64,000 bases of DNA from JAGDMS01 sp050015455 (GTDB lineage: Bacteria > Desulfobacterota > Binatia > HRBIN30), in NCBI GenBank assembly GCA_050015455.1, contig JBEKBJ010000001.1:62001-126000 (forward strand). The letters are read 5' to 3'. This document shows, in pieces, positions 1 to 8,670 of this stretch. The notes under the pieces are model-generated. The model was not told where the DNA came from, did not search any database, and saw only the letters and a program-made list of their open reading frames with translations. Each line of letters opens with the position of its first letter. Within the stretch, counting starts at the first letter, position 1. A program made the translations under genes and the position numbers.

Positions 1-1
1 T

Positions 2-1684
2 GGTTTGGAGGATCTAGAGCCAGACTTCGTGCAAATGAAGGTGACGTCCGGGCATGCTGCGCTTGACCTGCGGAGGTTGGATGCCGGGCAGACGCTCGAG
101 TTGGACACGCCCAATGCGGCCATCAGCATCGACCGCTCCGGATACTACCGCATTGACGTCACCGCGGATTCGACCGCGCTCATCTCCCGGCGCGGCGGTC
201 ATGCGACGGTGACACCTGCGGGCGGCGCCTGTGTTGATGTGGCAGGAAATGAAGAGACCGTCATTCAGGGTACTGAAGCGCCGCAAGTCTCGACTTACCA
301 AGCGCCCAAGCTCGATGATTGGGACTGGTGGAACTACAACCGCACCGATTCTCTGCTCGCTTCAGGAAGCGGCAGCTACCTGCCGCCGGACATGTACGGT
401 TCGCAAGAGTTGAGTCGGTACGGGACATGGCAGTACGCGGATCCCTACGGCCAGGTCTGGGTACCCAGTGACGTCGGGCCGACATGGGCACCGTATAGCG
501 ACGGAGAGTGGATGTGGGATCCCTATTACAACTGGACGTGGGTTGATAATGCCCCCTGGGGTTGGGCACCGTACCATTACGGGCGGTGGGTTTACTGGAA
601 CAACTGCTGGGCATGGGCGCCCGGGCCGGTCATCGCCAGTCCCGTGTGGGAGCCGGCGCTCGTCGGTTTCCTCGGCCTCCCCGGCTTCGGCATCGGTGTA
701 GGTTTTGGAACGCCGATCGGTTGGGTGCCGCTGGGCTGGGGTGAGCCACTATGGCCCTGGTGGGGCGGGGTCGGATTCATCGGCGCGCCCTGTTGGCATG
801 GTTGGTTTGGTCCTCACTTTTCCCATCACAGGTATTTCGACAACATCCACACGCCGAATGGTGTAGTCGCAGTGACGCATGACCGGTTCGGCAATGGAGC
901 GGTGGAACGAGCGCGAATAGCCGACGTCCTGCGCTCGGTCGGTGCGCGGGGCTTTCAGCCGATCCATGGAGTCTTGCCCGTCAGGGCGGGACCGCAGAGC
1001 CTGGTGGCGGCAGCGGGTCGTGGGATCAGACCGCCCGATAGGGTGATGGACCGGCGTGTGGTAGCTACGCGCGCGCCCCGCATGCCGGCGGTCACACACG
1101 ATCCGGCCGCGATGCGGCTGGCATCGGCAATGAATCCTGCACCGTTGGTGGTACCCGCCGTGCAGCGCTGGATGGCGGCGACTGCCCCGAGCAGTCTGCG
1201 GCAGTCCCGACAGGCGCCTACGACGTTCCAGTCGGGAAAGGCGCGCCAGCTTGTGGCGCCGCCAAATGGAGACGCCAGGGGACAGCGGTCGATGAGTTCA
1301 CCGTCTAGGTTCACACTGCCGCCGGTGCCACACAGTGGACTGGCAGCGCGCCAAGGGTTTCCGCAACAGCAAGGTAACCGGCGAGGGGGTTTTGCGTTCG
1401 CATCCCGATTGGGGCCGCAGTCGGGACGCCCGGCCGGTCCGGTTGGAACATTCTCGGTGGTCCGTCTGCCGGGACAAGCCGAGCAGCCGCGAGTGGCCCA
1501 GCCACGAGTGGTGCAGCCACAGATAGCCTCGCCGCGATTTTCGGCACCAGCCATGAGCGCTACGCACTTCGAAGCGCCGCGGGCACCCGTCTTCAGGGCG
1601 CCGTCAGGGTTCGGCGGCGGGCGCCTTGGCGGCGGACACTTCGGCGGCGGCCGCGTGGCCGCCGGCGGCTTCGCCCGCCGCTGA
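2..1684 (+). CDS. FecR-like / DUF6600 Trp-Tyr-rich envelope protein, 5' truncated
   Basis: The reading frame is open to the window edge, so the N-terminus is missing. The first ~80 residues look like the end of a FecR-type beta domain (a stretch about tolerance of 'LDTPNAAISI' followed by GYYRIDV). Residues ~105-260 are extremely rich in Trp, Tyr, Pro and Gly, with repeated W-x-P/W-x-DP patterns such as WVPSDVGPTWAPY and WGWAPYHYGRW; this is the pattern of the DUF6600 family. The rest is low-complexity, Pro/Arg/Gln-rich, and the C-terminus is a Gly-rich tail with GGG repeats. No membrane anchor is visible in the part present. Family members are predicted periplasmic or cell-surface proteins of unknown role, so no function is claimed. 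The next gene starts about 100 bp downstream on the same strand. Confidence 0.7.
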   Translation, partial: GLEDLEPDFVQMKVTSGHAALDLRRLDAGQTLELDTPNAAISIDRSGYYRIDVTADSTALISRRGGHATVTPAGGACVDVAGNEETVIQGTEAPQVSTYQAPKLDDWDWWNYNRTDSLLASGSGSYLPPDMYGSQELSRYGTWQYADPYGQVWVPSDVGPTWAPYSDGEWMWDPYYNWTWVDNAPWGWAPYHYGRWVYWNNCWAWAPGPVIASPVWEPALVGFLGLPGFGIGVGFGTPIGWVPLGWGEPLWPWWGGVGFIGAPCWHGWFGPHFSHHRYFDNIHTPNGVVAVTHDRFGNGAVERARIADVLRSVGARGFQPIHGVLPVRAGPQSLVAAAGRGIRPPDRVMDRRVVATRAPRMPAVTHDPAAMRLASAMNPAPLVVPAVQRWMAATAPSSLRQSRQAPTTFQSGKARQLVAPPNGDARGQRSMSSPSRFTLPPVPHSGLAARQGFPQQQGNRRGGFAFASRLGPQSGRPAGPVGTFSVVRLPGQAEQPRVAQPRVVQPQIASPRFSAPAMSATHFEAPRAPVFRAPSGFGGGRLGGGHFGGGRVAAGGFARR

Positions 1685-1790
1685 CACACACCCCGGCCGC
1701 TTTGTGGCTGAGCCACTTGTCTGAAAAGCCCTCTTGCAATCTGCGCCTGCTCCGCGTTATGGCGGAGCCAAAGGTTTGGACGTACGGGAA

Positions 1791-2615
1791 ATGAGTGAAG
1801 CGCTACGGCAGTTTGCAGCGGTCGCAGCGCGTCCTGATGCCGGCATCGACGTGGCCGAGGCGGCGTTGCTGATCGCGTGGGAGGAGTATCCGGATCTCGA
1901 CGTGGGCGCCTACTTGCGGCGCCTGGAGGCGCTGGCGGCGGCGGCGCGACCGCGTGTGCATCCTGAGTCACCGGCGGCGGAGCAAATCGCTCAACTCAAT
2001 CAGTTCCTGTTCGTCGAGCGCGGCTTCACCGGCAACAGCGACAACTACTACGATCCGCGCAACAGTTATCTGAACCAGGTGCTGGATCGGCGCACCGGCA
2101 TCCCGATCTCGCTCTCCCTGGTGTACAGCGAAGTGGCGCGGCGGCTCGGGCTGCCGGTGTACGGGGTGAGCTTCCCGGGCCATTTCCTGGTGAAGTACGT
2201 CGGCACGCCGGCGATCATCATCGATCCGTTCTTCGCTCGGGTGATCACGCAGCGGGAGTGCGCGCAGCGGCTGCACGGCATCTACGGCTCGAAGGTCCGC
2301 TTCGATCCGCGCTTGCTGCACCCTGCTGGCCCACGCGAAATCCTGGTCCGTATGCTGAGCAACTTGAAACAGATCCACGTCGACACGGCCGACTTCGACC
2401 GCGCTTTGGCGTGTGTCGACCGGATTCTGCTCCTACAGCCGGACGAACCGCGCGAACTGCGCGACCGCGGCATCCTGTACCAGCGTCTCGAGTGCTACGC
2501 GGCAGCGCTGCGTGACTTCGAGCGCTATCTGCGCCTGGCGCCCGACGACAAAGCGGCGGAACTCATCCGCGATGGCCTGCCCGATCTCCGACGTCAGGCC
2601 GCGACGCTGCAGTGA
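1791..2615 (+). CDS. SirB1-family transglutaminase-like protein with TPR tail
   Basis: A 274-aa protein starting at ATG 1791, preceded by a purine-rich CGGGAA; a TTG at 1734 in the same frame would add 19 residues with no family match. Residues ~75-150 carry the SirB1 signature: NSYLNQVLDRRTGIPISLSL, then a VARRLGLPVYGVSFPGHFL segment that includes the His of the transglutaminase-like fold. The C-terminal ~90 residues form two or three TPR-like helical repeats (LLLQPDEPRELRDRG, LRDFERYLRLAPDDKAAE). This N-fold plus TPR arrangement is normal for the family, which is widespread and of uncertain biochemical role. It appears to be a single-gene unit; a 390-bp gap follows it. Confidence 0.8.
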   Translation: MSEALRQFAAVAARPDAGIDVAEAALLIAWEEYPDLDVGAYLRRLEALAAAARPRVHPESPAAEQIAQLNQFLFVERGFTGNSDNYYDPRNSYLNQVLDRRTGIPISLSLVYSEVARRLGLPVYGVSFPGHFLVKYVGTPAIIIDPFFARVITQRECAQRLHGIYGSKVRFDPRLLHPAGPREILVRMLSNLKQIHVDTADFDRALACVDRILLLQPDEPRELRDRGILYQRLECYAAALRDFERYLRLAPDDKAAELIRDGLPDLRRQAATLQ

Positions 2616-2732
2616 GAAGAACGCTCGGTGAGAGTGTAACCACGTAGAGTGACAAATGAAATGACCCCGTTGGGCATGTCATTCCCCTATCGTAACCTGG
2701 GCCGGAAGAGGTTGTCGATAGACGGGAACGCA

Positions 2733-2852
2733 CCCTTCGAGACGGTCCCGAAAGAAGGGACCTCCTCAGGGTGAGCGGAAATTGTCTTTCGATAACAATA
2801 ACAGGACCGCTCGCCCTGAGGAGCCGCCTTTTTCTGGCGGCGTCTCGAAGGG
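2733..2852. repeat. Paired 46-bp inverted repeat units with nested hairpins
   Basis: This is the only recognisable content of the 390-bp gap between the SirB1-type gene and the Nudix gene. Unit A (2733-2778) and unit B (2807-2852, opposite strand) match in their flanks: CCCTTCGAGACG at one end and CCTCAGGGYGAGCGG at the other. The middle of each unit is its own hairpin. In A the stem is GGTCCC/GGGACC (2744-2749 with 2757-2762) around an A-rich loop; in B it is GCCGCC/GGCGGC around an A-rich loop. The stems differ in sequence but keep complete pairing. A third single unit lies at 9532-9577. Together the two units can fold as a long stem with two side arms. This looks like a REP/BIME or MITE-type repeat. 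Confidence 0.75.
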
Positions 2853-3006
2853 CGCCCGCTGGAGAAGATCGACAGTCCCGGAGGCGGAGGCGAGATCTTG
2901 GATACGCACGCCGTAGTTTATGAACAGGAACGCTCAGCTGGCAGCTTGGTGAAGGCACAGCACGCTGCGCCGCTACAGGTCAGAGCTGCCCTCTGCGAGC
3001 TGACGG

Positions 3007-3444
3007 ATGATGGCTGAGAGCTGCATCGAGGTTGTCGCCGGCGTGATCGTCCGCGATGGCTGCGTGCTGGTCTGCCAACGCCCGCCAGGGGGACATCATC
3101 CGGGCAAATGGGAGTTTCCCGGCGGCAAAGTGGAACCAAGCGAAAGCCTCGAGCGAGCCCTGCGCCGTGAACTGCACGAGGAGCTCAACATCGACGTCAA
3201 GGCAGGCCCTGTGCTCTGGCGCACTGAGCACCAGTATCCCGGACGCGAACGCTTCGCCCTGACGTTCCTTCTCGTCTCCGAGTACGAAGGGGTACCCGCC
3301 AACGGGGCGTTTACAGTCGTGCGCTGGGTGCCCATCGGCACACTGAGCCAGTACGATTTCCTCGAAGGCGACCGTGAGTTTGTCGAACAGGTGGAGAGGG
3401 GGACGATCCAGCTACGCCCGGGACTCGAGTTCCGGCCTCAATGA
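3007..3444 (+). CDS. MutT-like Nudix hydrolase
   Basis: A 145-aa Nudix protein, close in length to MutT (8-oxo-dGTP diphosphatase, nucleotide-pool sanitising). The Nudix box is clear at residues ~39-61: GGKVEPSES followed by RRELHEEL, with the metal-binding REL-x-EE glutamates present. The usual Gly near the end of the box is Asn (LNI), as is tolerated in the family. The preceding GKWEFPGGK matches MutT closely, and the C-terminal VRWVPIGTL fits the MutT fold. Two adjacent ATGs (3007 and 3010) could start it. The gene is convergent with pyrF, and a minus-strand terminator hairpin sits between them. Substrate is inferred from similarity only. Confidence 0.82.
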   Translation: MMAESCIEVVAGVIVRDGCVLVCQRPPGGHHPGKWEFPGGKVEPSESLERALRRELHEELNIDVKAGPVLWRTEHQYPGRERFALTFLLVSEYEGVPANGAFTVVRWVPIGTLSQYDFLEGDREFVEQVERGTIQLRPGLEFRPQ

Positions 3445-3450
3445 AAGAAA

Positions 3451-3472
3451 GCCGTGGGCTTCAGCCCTCGGC
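3451..3472 (-). terminator. Rho-independent-like terminator of the proS-pyrF unit
   Basis: A 10-bp stem with one T-T mismatch and a 2-nt loop lies 15 bp past the pyrF stop. Read on the minus strand the hairpin is followed directly by a T-rich tail (TTTCTTTC), as expected for intrinsic termination of the minus-strand unit. The region is the short convergent gap between the Nudix gene and pyrF. Confidence 0.55.
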
Positions 3473-3486
3473 GGTGCGGCGCCTGC

Positions 3487-4248
3487 TCACTCGCTTGACT
3501 GTTCCGTCAGGGCTCGCGTGCGCCGGTCCGGCGGGGTGAGACCACGTTCCATGGCAGCCACGATCTCACGTGCGGCGGCGACCGGATCCGCTGCCTCGCG
3601 GATGGGCTGGCCCACAACCAGGTAGTCGGCACCGGCACGGATCGCCGCCTCCGGTGTCGTGACGCGCTTCTGATCCTCCCAGCTCTTGCCACGCAACCGT
3701 ACACCTGGCGTGACGATGAGAAAACCGCGGCCGCATTCCTTGCGAATCGGCGTGATTTCCTGCGGTGAGGCGACCGCGCCGTCCATTCCCGCCTCCTTCG
3801 CCAGCCGCGCCAGACGCACGACCTGGTTCTCGATGCCGCTCACCACGCCGACGCGCTTGAGATCCTCGCGGTTCAGGCTGGTCAGCACGGTCACGGCAAG
3901 CACCTTCGGCCGCCGCAGCCCTTGCAGGCGACACACCTTTGTGACCTCGGCGATGCTGCGCCGCATCATCTCGAGGCTGCCCGAGGCATGCACGTCGAAC
4001 ATGCGCACGCCCATCCGCGTTGCCTCGGCGGCCGCCTTCGCCACGGTGCGTGGGATGTCGTGGAATTTGAGATCGAGGAAGACCTCACCACCGCGGTCGC
4101 GGATCATCTGCACGATCTGCGGGCCGGCATGCAAAAAGAGCTGCTTGCCAACCTTGAACATCCCGACTTCACGGGTGAGAGCGTCGACATAGTCGATGGC
4201 TTCGGTGACCGAGCCGACGTCGAGCGCGAAAATCAGGCGCGCCCGCAT
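3487..4248 (-). CDS. pyrF: Orotidine 5'-phosphate decarboxylase
   Basis: This enzyme converts orotidine 5'-monophosphate to UMP, the last step of de novo pyrimidine synthesis, in the cytoplasm. The 253-aa length fits the bacterial type-1 family. The catalytic block FLDLKFHDIPRT (~residues 57-68) contains the Asp-x-Lys-x-x-Asp triad, and the C-terminal phosphate-binding loop region ADYLVVGQPI is present. The start is taken at ATG 4248 (MRARLIFALDV) because a strong GGGAGG lies 4-9 nt upstream; a longer frame would overlap the proS stop. proS lies 35 bp upstream on the same strand, so the two are probably co-transcribed and end at the hairpin at 3451-3472. Confidence 0.93.
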   Translation of the reverse strand: MRARLIFALDVGSVTEAIDYVDALTREVGMFKVGKQLFLHAGPQIVQMIRDRGGEVFLDLKFHDIPRTVAKAAAEATRMGVRMFDVHASGSLEMMRRSIAEVTKVCRLQGLRRPKVLAVTVLTSLNREDLKRVGVVSGIENQVVRLARLAKEAGMDGAVASPQEITPIRKECGRGFLIVTPGVRLRGKSWEDQKRVTTPEAAIRAGADYLVVGQPIREAADPVAAAREIVAAMERGLTPPDRRTRALTEQSSE

Positions 4249-4283
4249 GCCTCCCTGCCGGATTCCAAATGGCCAGTGCAAGC

Positions 4284-6023
4284 TCATTGTATCAACTCTG
4301 AGCGGACGAGGCTGGCGATGCGGTCAACCGCGTCGGCCAGCGATACGTCCTGTGCCGCCTTTTCCCCGCGGCGCTTGAACTCGACACAGTTGCGCTCCAG
4401 GCTCTTCGCACCGACGGTCACACGGAGGGGAACCCCAATCAGGTCGGCATCCTTGAATTTGATTCCGGCACGCTCCTCGCGATCGTCCAACAATACTTCT
4501 ATCCCCGTCCCCCCCAACGCTGAATACAGCTGCTCCGCAGTCTGGCGCATGCGCACGTCGCTCCAGCTGACGGGCACGATATGAACGTGAAAGGGGGCCA
4601 ACGGCAGCGGCCAGATGATACCCTGATCGTCGTGGTATTGTTCGACGGCCGCCGCGGCGGTGCGCGTAATGCCGATGCCGTAACACCCCATCTCGATCGG
4701 GCGCTCCTGGCCAGAAGCATCGAGGTAGGTCGCGCGCATGGCGGCGCTGTACTTGGTGCCGAGGTAGAAAATGTTGCCCACCTCGATGCCACGGTGCCCT
4801 TCGAAAGTGCCGCCCTCGCAGCGCGGGCACGGATCGCCAGCGCGTGCCAGGCGCAGGTCGGCGAACTCAACCTCAGGGAAGTCGCGCTCCTGATCGACGT
4901 CGACGAGGTGGTAGTCGGTCTCATTGGCACCGGTCACCGCGCCGGTGATGCCGCGCAAGGCCTCGTCGGCGATGCAGCGCAGGCGCAACCTGATGGGTCC
5001 GGCGAAGCCTACCGCGGCACCGGTAAGACGCTCCACCGCTTCCGCATCGGCCATGGCGACCCACTGCGCCCCGAGGAGGTTGCGCAGCTTGATCTCGCTC
5101 AGCTCGTGGTCACCGCGCACGAGGGCGGCGACCGTATCGCCGTTGCTGGTCGTGCAGAGCAGCGTCTTGATGAAGCGCTCCGGAGGCTCGGACAGAAAAG
5201 CGCCGACCTCCTCTACCGTCCGCTTGCCCGGTGTCCGCACCTTTTTGAGAAGGCCTCGCGCGACGCCGGGACGCGTGCCAGAGACGCCGGCCGCAGGCCC
5301 CGCAGGTGCGATCTCGGCCTTTTCGACGTTGGCGGCGTAGTCGCATTTCGTACAACTCACGACCGCGTCTTCGCCGGAATCCGCGAGCACCTGAAATTCG
5401 TGCGCGCGGCGGCCACCGATGGCGCCGGTGTCGGATTCGACCTGACGCGTGCTCAGGCCGCAGCGTTGAAAGATGCGGCGGTAGGTTTCGGCCATGTGCT
5501 GGTACTCGCGGTGGCAATCCTCGGCGTCGGTGTGGAACGAGTATGCGTCCTTCATGATGAACTCGCGTCCGCGCATTAGGCCGAAGCGCGGGCGCACCTC
5601 GTCCCGGAACTTCACCTGAATCTGGTACAAATTGATCGGCAGCTCGCGGTACGAGCGTACCTCGCGGCGGACGATGTCGGTGACCACCTCTTCGTGCGTG
5701 GGGCCGAAGCAGAAGTCACGCTGGTAGCGGTCCTTCATGCGCAGCAGCTCCTTGCCGTATTGCTCCCAGCGGCCGCTCTCTTGCCACAGTTCGGCGGGGC
5801 AGATCGCCGGCATGAGGATCTCCTGGGCTCCGGCGCGGTCCATCTCCTCGCGTACGATCTGCTCCACCTTGCGCACGACGCGCAGACCCAGCGGCAAGAA
5901 GTCGTAGATGCCGCGGGCGATTTGCCGGATCATGCCGGCGCGCACCATGAGCTTGTGGCTGACGACCTCAGCGTCGGCGGGATCCTGCTTCAACGTAGGA
6001 ATCAGTGTTTGACTGTAGCGCAC
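4284..6023 (-). CDS. proS: Prolyl-tRNA synthetase, bacterial type with editing domain
   Basis: Class II aminoacyl-tRNA synthetase that charges tRNA-Pro. At 579 aa it is the bacterial (ProS type 1) length. Class II motif 2 is visible as QVKFRDEVRPRFGLMRGREF (~residues 154-173) and motif 3 as CYGIGITRTAAAAVEQ (~residues 445-460). Between them, ~residues 225-390, is the YbaK-like INS domain that hydrolyses mischarged Ala-tRNA-Pro (VAALVRGDHELSEIKL). The C-terminal anticodon-binding domain follows (FHVHIVPVSW). Start is GTG at 6023 with AAGGG upstream. It is divergent from kdsB, and pyrF follows after 35 bp. Confidence 0.96.
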   Translation of the reverse strand: MRYSQTLIPTLKQDPADAEVVSHKLMVRAGMIRQIARGIYDFLPLGLRVVRKVEQIVREEMDRAGAQEILMPAICPAELWQESGRWEQYGKELLRMKDRYQRDFCFGPTHEEVVTDIVRREVRSYRELPINLYQIQVKFRDEVRPRFGLMRGREFIMKDAYSFHTDAEDCHREYQHMAETYRRIFQRCGLSTRQVESDTGAIGGRRAHEFQVLADSGEDAVVSCTKCDYAANVEKAEIAPAGPAAGVSGTRPGVARGLLKKVRTPGKRTVEEVGAFLSEPPERFIKTLLCTTSNGDTVAALVRGDHELSEIKLRNLLGAQWVAMADAEAVERLTGAAVGFAGPIRLRLRCIADEALRGITGAVTGANETDYHLVDVDQERDFPEVEFADLRLARAGDPCPRCEGGTFEGHRGIEVGNIFYLGTKYSAAMRATYLDASGQERPIEMGCYGIGITRTAAAAVEQYHDDQGIIWPLPLAPFHVHIVPVSWSDVRMRQTAEQLYSALGGTGIEVLLDDREERAGIKFKDADLIGVPLRVTVGAKSLERNCVEFKRRGEKAAQDVSLADAVDRIASLVRSELIQ

Positions 6024-6098
6024 GGCAGCCCTTGATGGCGATCCGGCGCGACCTTAGTTGTGGAGCCAGATCACGTCAAGGGAGGACCGGCGCGCGGT

Positions 6099-6127
6099 TT
6101 GGATTCGGATCGGACCTTTGCTATAGA
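6099..6127 (+). promoter_or_regulatory. Sigma-70-like promoter for the Kdo/lipid A run
   Basis: TTGGAT (6099-6104), a 17-bp spacer and TATAGA (6122-6127) match the housekeeping promoter pattern well. A transcript would start near 6134 and leave a ~34-nt leader before the kdsB ATG at 6168. This supports the downstream kdsB start, because an upstream in-frame start at 6060 would precede the promoter. It lies in the divergent gap between proS and kdsB. Confidence 0.55.
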
Positions 6128-6167
6128 GAGCTCCCATAGCTCGTTCCCGGGCTACGGGTTAATTCTT

Positions 6168-6902
6168 ATGGGCTCACGAGTCGTCGCGATGATTCCCGCG
6201 CGCTATGAGTCTACCCGTCTCCCCGGGAAACCGCTGGCGTTGATCCAAGGCAAACCCATGATTCAGCACGTCTATGAACGCACTCGTGCGGTGGATCTGG
6301 TGGACCGCGTGCTCGTGGCCACCGACGACGCGCGCATCGCCACGGCGGTGCGCGACTTCGGCGGTGAGGTGGTGATGACCAGTCCGCAGCATCAGTCAGG
6401 GACCGACCGCATCGCGGAAGCGGCGGGCGCGCTCGATGCCGACGTCATCGTGAACGTGCAGGGCGATCTGCCGTTTCTCGAACCCGGCATGGTCCGTGCC
6501 GCGGTGGAGCTGCTGCGTGAGGACACGGCACTGCCGATGGCGACGGTGAAGGCGCCGATTCGAGAGGCCCGGGAGATGGCGAATCCGAACGTGGTGAAGG
6601 TGGTGACCGACCGCGACGGCTACGCCCTCTATTTCTCACGCAGTCCGCTGCCCTACTGGCGGGATGTGGCCAACAACGGCGCCCTGGGGTACAAGCATAT
6701 TGGCCTGTACGCCTATCGGCGTGACTTTCTGCTGCGGCTCGCGCGCTTGGCGCCGACACCGCTGGAGCAGGCTGAGAAGCTGGAGCAGTTACGCGCTCTG
6801 GAATGGGGTTTTCGCATCAAGGTGGCAGAGACCACCTGTGAAGGCATAGAAGTGGACACGCCGCAGGATCTGAAACGGGCCCGGGCGTTGGCGGCGGGCT
6901 AG
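6168..6902 (+). CDS. kdsB: CMP-Kdo synthetase
   Basis: 3-deoxy-manno-octulosonate cytidylyltransferase activates Kdo with CTP to CMP-Kdo, the donor for the LPS inner core. The 244-aa protein has the family's nucleotide loop MIPARYESTRLPGKPL near residue 8, the metal/substrate segment NVQGDLPFLEP (~residue 95) and the C-terminal EVDTPQDLKRA. The start at ATG 6168 is supported by family alignment and by the promoter just upstream. It is the first gene of a plus-strand run kdsB-pyrG-kdsA-kdsD, which groups Kdo synthesis and activation with CTP supply. pyrG starts 14 bp after its stop. Confidence 0.95.
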   Translation: MGSRVVAMIPARYESTRLPGKPLALIQGKPMIQHVYERTRAVDLVDRVLVATDDARIATAVRDFGGEVVMTSPQHQSGTDRIAEAAGALDADVIVNVQGDLPFLEPGMVRAAVELLREDTALPMATVKAPIREAREMANPNVVKVVTDRDGYALYFSRSPLPYWRDVANNGALGYKHIGLYAYRRDFLLRLARLAPTPLEQAEKLEQLRALEWGFRIKVAETTCEGIEVDTPQDLKRARALAAG

Positions 6903-6916
6903 CGAGGTGGAGGAGG

Positions 6917-8569
6917 ATGGCGACGAGCGGCAAACGGACCAAGTTCATCTTCGTGACCGGCGGCGTGGTGTCGTCCTTGGGCAAAGGCCTGGCGTCGGCA
7001 TCCATCGGCGCGTTGCTGGAGAGCCGCGGACTCAAGGTGACCATCTTCAAGATGGATCCATATATCAACGTCGATCCGGGGACGATGAGCCCATTTCAAC
7101 ACGGAGAGGTGTTCGTCACCGACGACGGGGTCGAGACCGACCTTGACCTGGGGCACTACGAGCGCTTCCTGTCCTCGCGCATGAGTCAGAAGAACAACTT
7201 TACCACCGGCCAAGTGTACGACCGCGTCATCGCCAACGAACGCCGCGGCGAGTACCTGGGCGGCACGGTGCAGGTGATCCCGCACATCACCGACGAGATC
7301 AAACGCCGCATCAACGAGGCCGCCGAAGGCTACGATGTCGCTATCGGTGAGGTTGGCGGAACTGTTGGTGACATCGAGAGCCTGCCGTTTTTGGAAGCCA
7401 TCCGCCAGTTCCGCTGGGACCGCGGGCGCGAGAACGTTCTCTACGTCCACCTGACGTTGGTGCCCTACATCAGCGCCGCCGGCGAGGTGAAAACCAAGCC
7501 GACGCAACACAGCGTGAAGGAACTTACCGGCCTCGGCATCCAGCCCGATATCCTGCTGTGCCGCACCGAGCACCCGCTCGAACGTAACATTAAGGCGAAG
7601 ATCGCCCACTTCTGCAACGTCGACGAAAACGCAGTGATCACCGCCAAGGACGTCGACTGTATTTACGAGGTGCCGTTGAACTTCCACGAGGAAGGCCTGG
7701 ACGAGCGTCTGGTAGAGAAGCTCAACATGTGGACCGGCGCGCCCAACCTGAGCAAGTGGGTCAAGGTGGTGCAAACGCTGAAGCACCCGCGCGAACAGGT
7801 GCGTATCGCCATGGTGGGGAAATACGTCGAGTTGACCGACTCCTACAAGAGCTTGAACGAAGCCCTGGTCCACGGCGGCATCGCCAACGAGTGTAAGGTC
7901 GAGGTCGATCACGTCGATTCGGAAAAGATCGAGCACGACGGTCTGCCGTCCGCCGTCGAGCGGGCCGACGGCATTCTGGTGCCGATGGGCTTCGGCCCGC
8001 GCGGCACCGAGGGCAAGATCGCGGCGGTGCGTTACGCGCGCGAGGCGAAGATCCCGTTCCTCGGCATCTGCTTCGGCATGCAGATGGCCGTCATCGAGTT
8101 CGCGCGGCACGTGTGCGGCCTGGAGCGCGCCAACTCCAGCGAGGTAGACGAAAACACGCCGCATCCGGTGATCGACCTGATGACCGGCCAGCGCTCGGTG
8201 ACCCGGAAAGGCGGCACCATGCGGCTGGGCGCCTATCCGTGCGTCTTGCGCGAGGACTCGCTGGCGTTCCGCGTCTACGGCAAGCGCAAGATCAGCGAGC
8301 GCCATCGCCATCGCTATGAGGTCAATAACGCCTACCGCGACATTCTCTCGAAGCACGGCCTGATCTTCAGCGGCCTGTCGCCCGACGAGCAGCTCGTCGA
8401 GATGATCGAGTTGGCAGATCATCCTTGGTTTCTCGCCAGCCAGTTTCACCCGGAGTTTAAGTCGCGACCGCTGGAGTGCCACCCGATGTTCAAGGGGTTC
8501 ATCAAGGCGGCCCTGCAGCACAAGCTGGATTCGGAGCGCGCCCCGCTGCTCAGCGCGGTGTCGCGGTGA
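6917..8569 (+). CDS. pyrG: CTP synthase
   Basis: A 550-aa CTP synthase, aminating UTP to CTP with glutamine as nitrogen donor. The N-terminal synthetase domain starts KFIFVTGGVVSSLGKGLASA (residues ~7-26) with the P-loop-like GVVSSLGKG, followed by MDPYINVDPGTMSPFQHGEV. The C-terminal class I glutamine amidotransferase has the nucleophile Cys in FLGICFGMQMAV (~residue 379) and the His-Glu pair in ASQFHPEFKSRP. A GGAGG lies just before the ATG. Its place between kdsB and kdsA is functionally sensible: CTP is the co-substrate of KdsB. This neighbour pairing is also seen in other Gram-negatives (pyrG near kdsA or kdsB). Confidence 0.97.
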   Translation: MATSGKRTKFIFVTGGVVSSLGKGLASASIGALLESRGLKVTIFKMDPYINVDPGTMSPFQHGEVFVTDDGVETDLDLGHYERFLSSRMSQKNNFTTGQVYDRVIANERRGEYLGGTVQVIPHITDEIKRRINEAAEGYDVAIGEVGGTVGDIESLPFLEAIRQFRWDRGRENVLYVHLTLVPYISAAGEVKTKPTQHSVKELTGLGIQPDILLCRTEHPLERNIKAKIAHFCNVDENAVITAKDVDCIYEVPLNFHEEGLDERLVEKLNMWTGAPNLSKWVKVVQTLKHPREQVRIAMVGKYVELTDSYKSLNEALVHGGIANECKVEVDHVDSEKIEHDGLPSAVERADGILVPMGFGPRGTEGKIAAVRYAREAKIPFLGICFGMQMAVIEFARHVCGLERANSSEVDENTPHPVIDLMTGQRSVTRKGGTMRLGAYPCVLREDSLAFRVYGKRKISERHRHRYEVNNAYRDILSKHGLIFSGLSPDEQLVEMIELADHPWFLASQFHPEFKSRPLECHPMFKGFIKAALQHKLDSERAPLLSAVSR

Positions 8570-8670
8570 GATCCGTAAGTGCAGGTCAAGGTGCAAGCAG
8601 GCAAGGCGGGTCCTCTCTTTGCTGCCGGCGTGTTGGCGCGCAAGAACGGATGCCTTGCTGAGGACGGGCG

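Noticed and set aside
6899..8596. A 565-codon open frame on the minus strand opposite pyrG
   Set aside because: It is a composition shadow of a well-conserved housekeeping gene in GC-rich DNA; the product is His/Asp/Val-rich and matches nothing.
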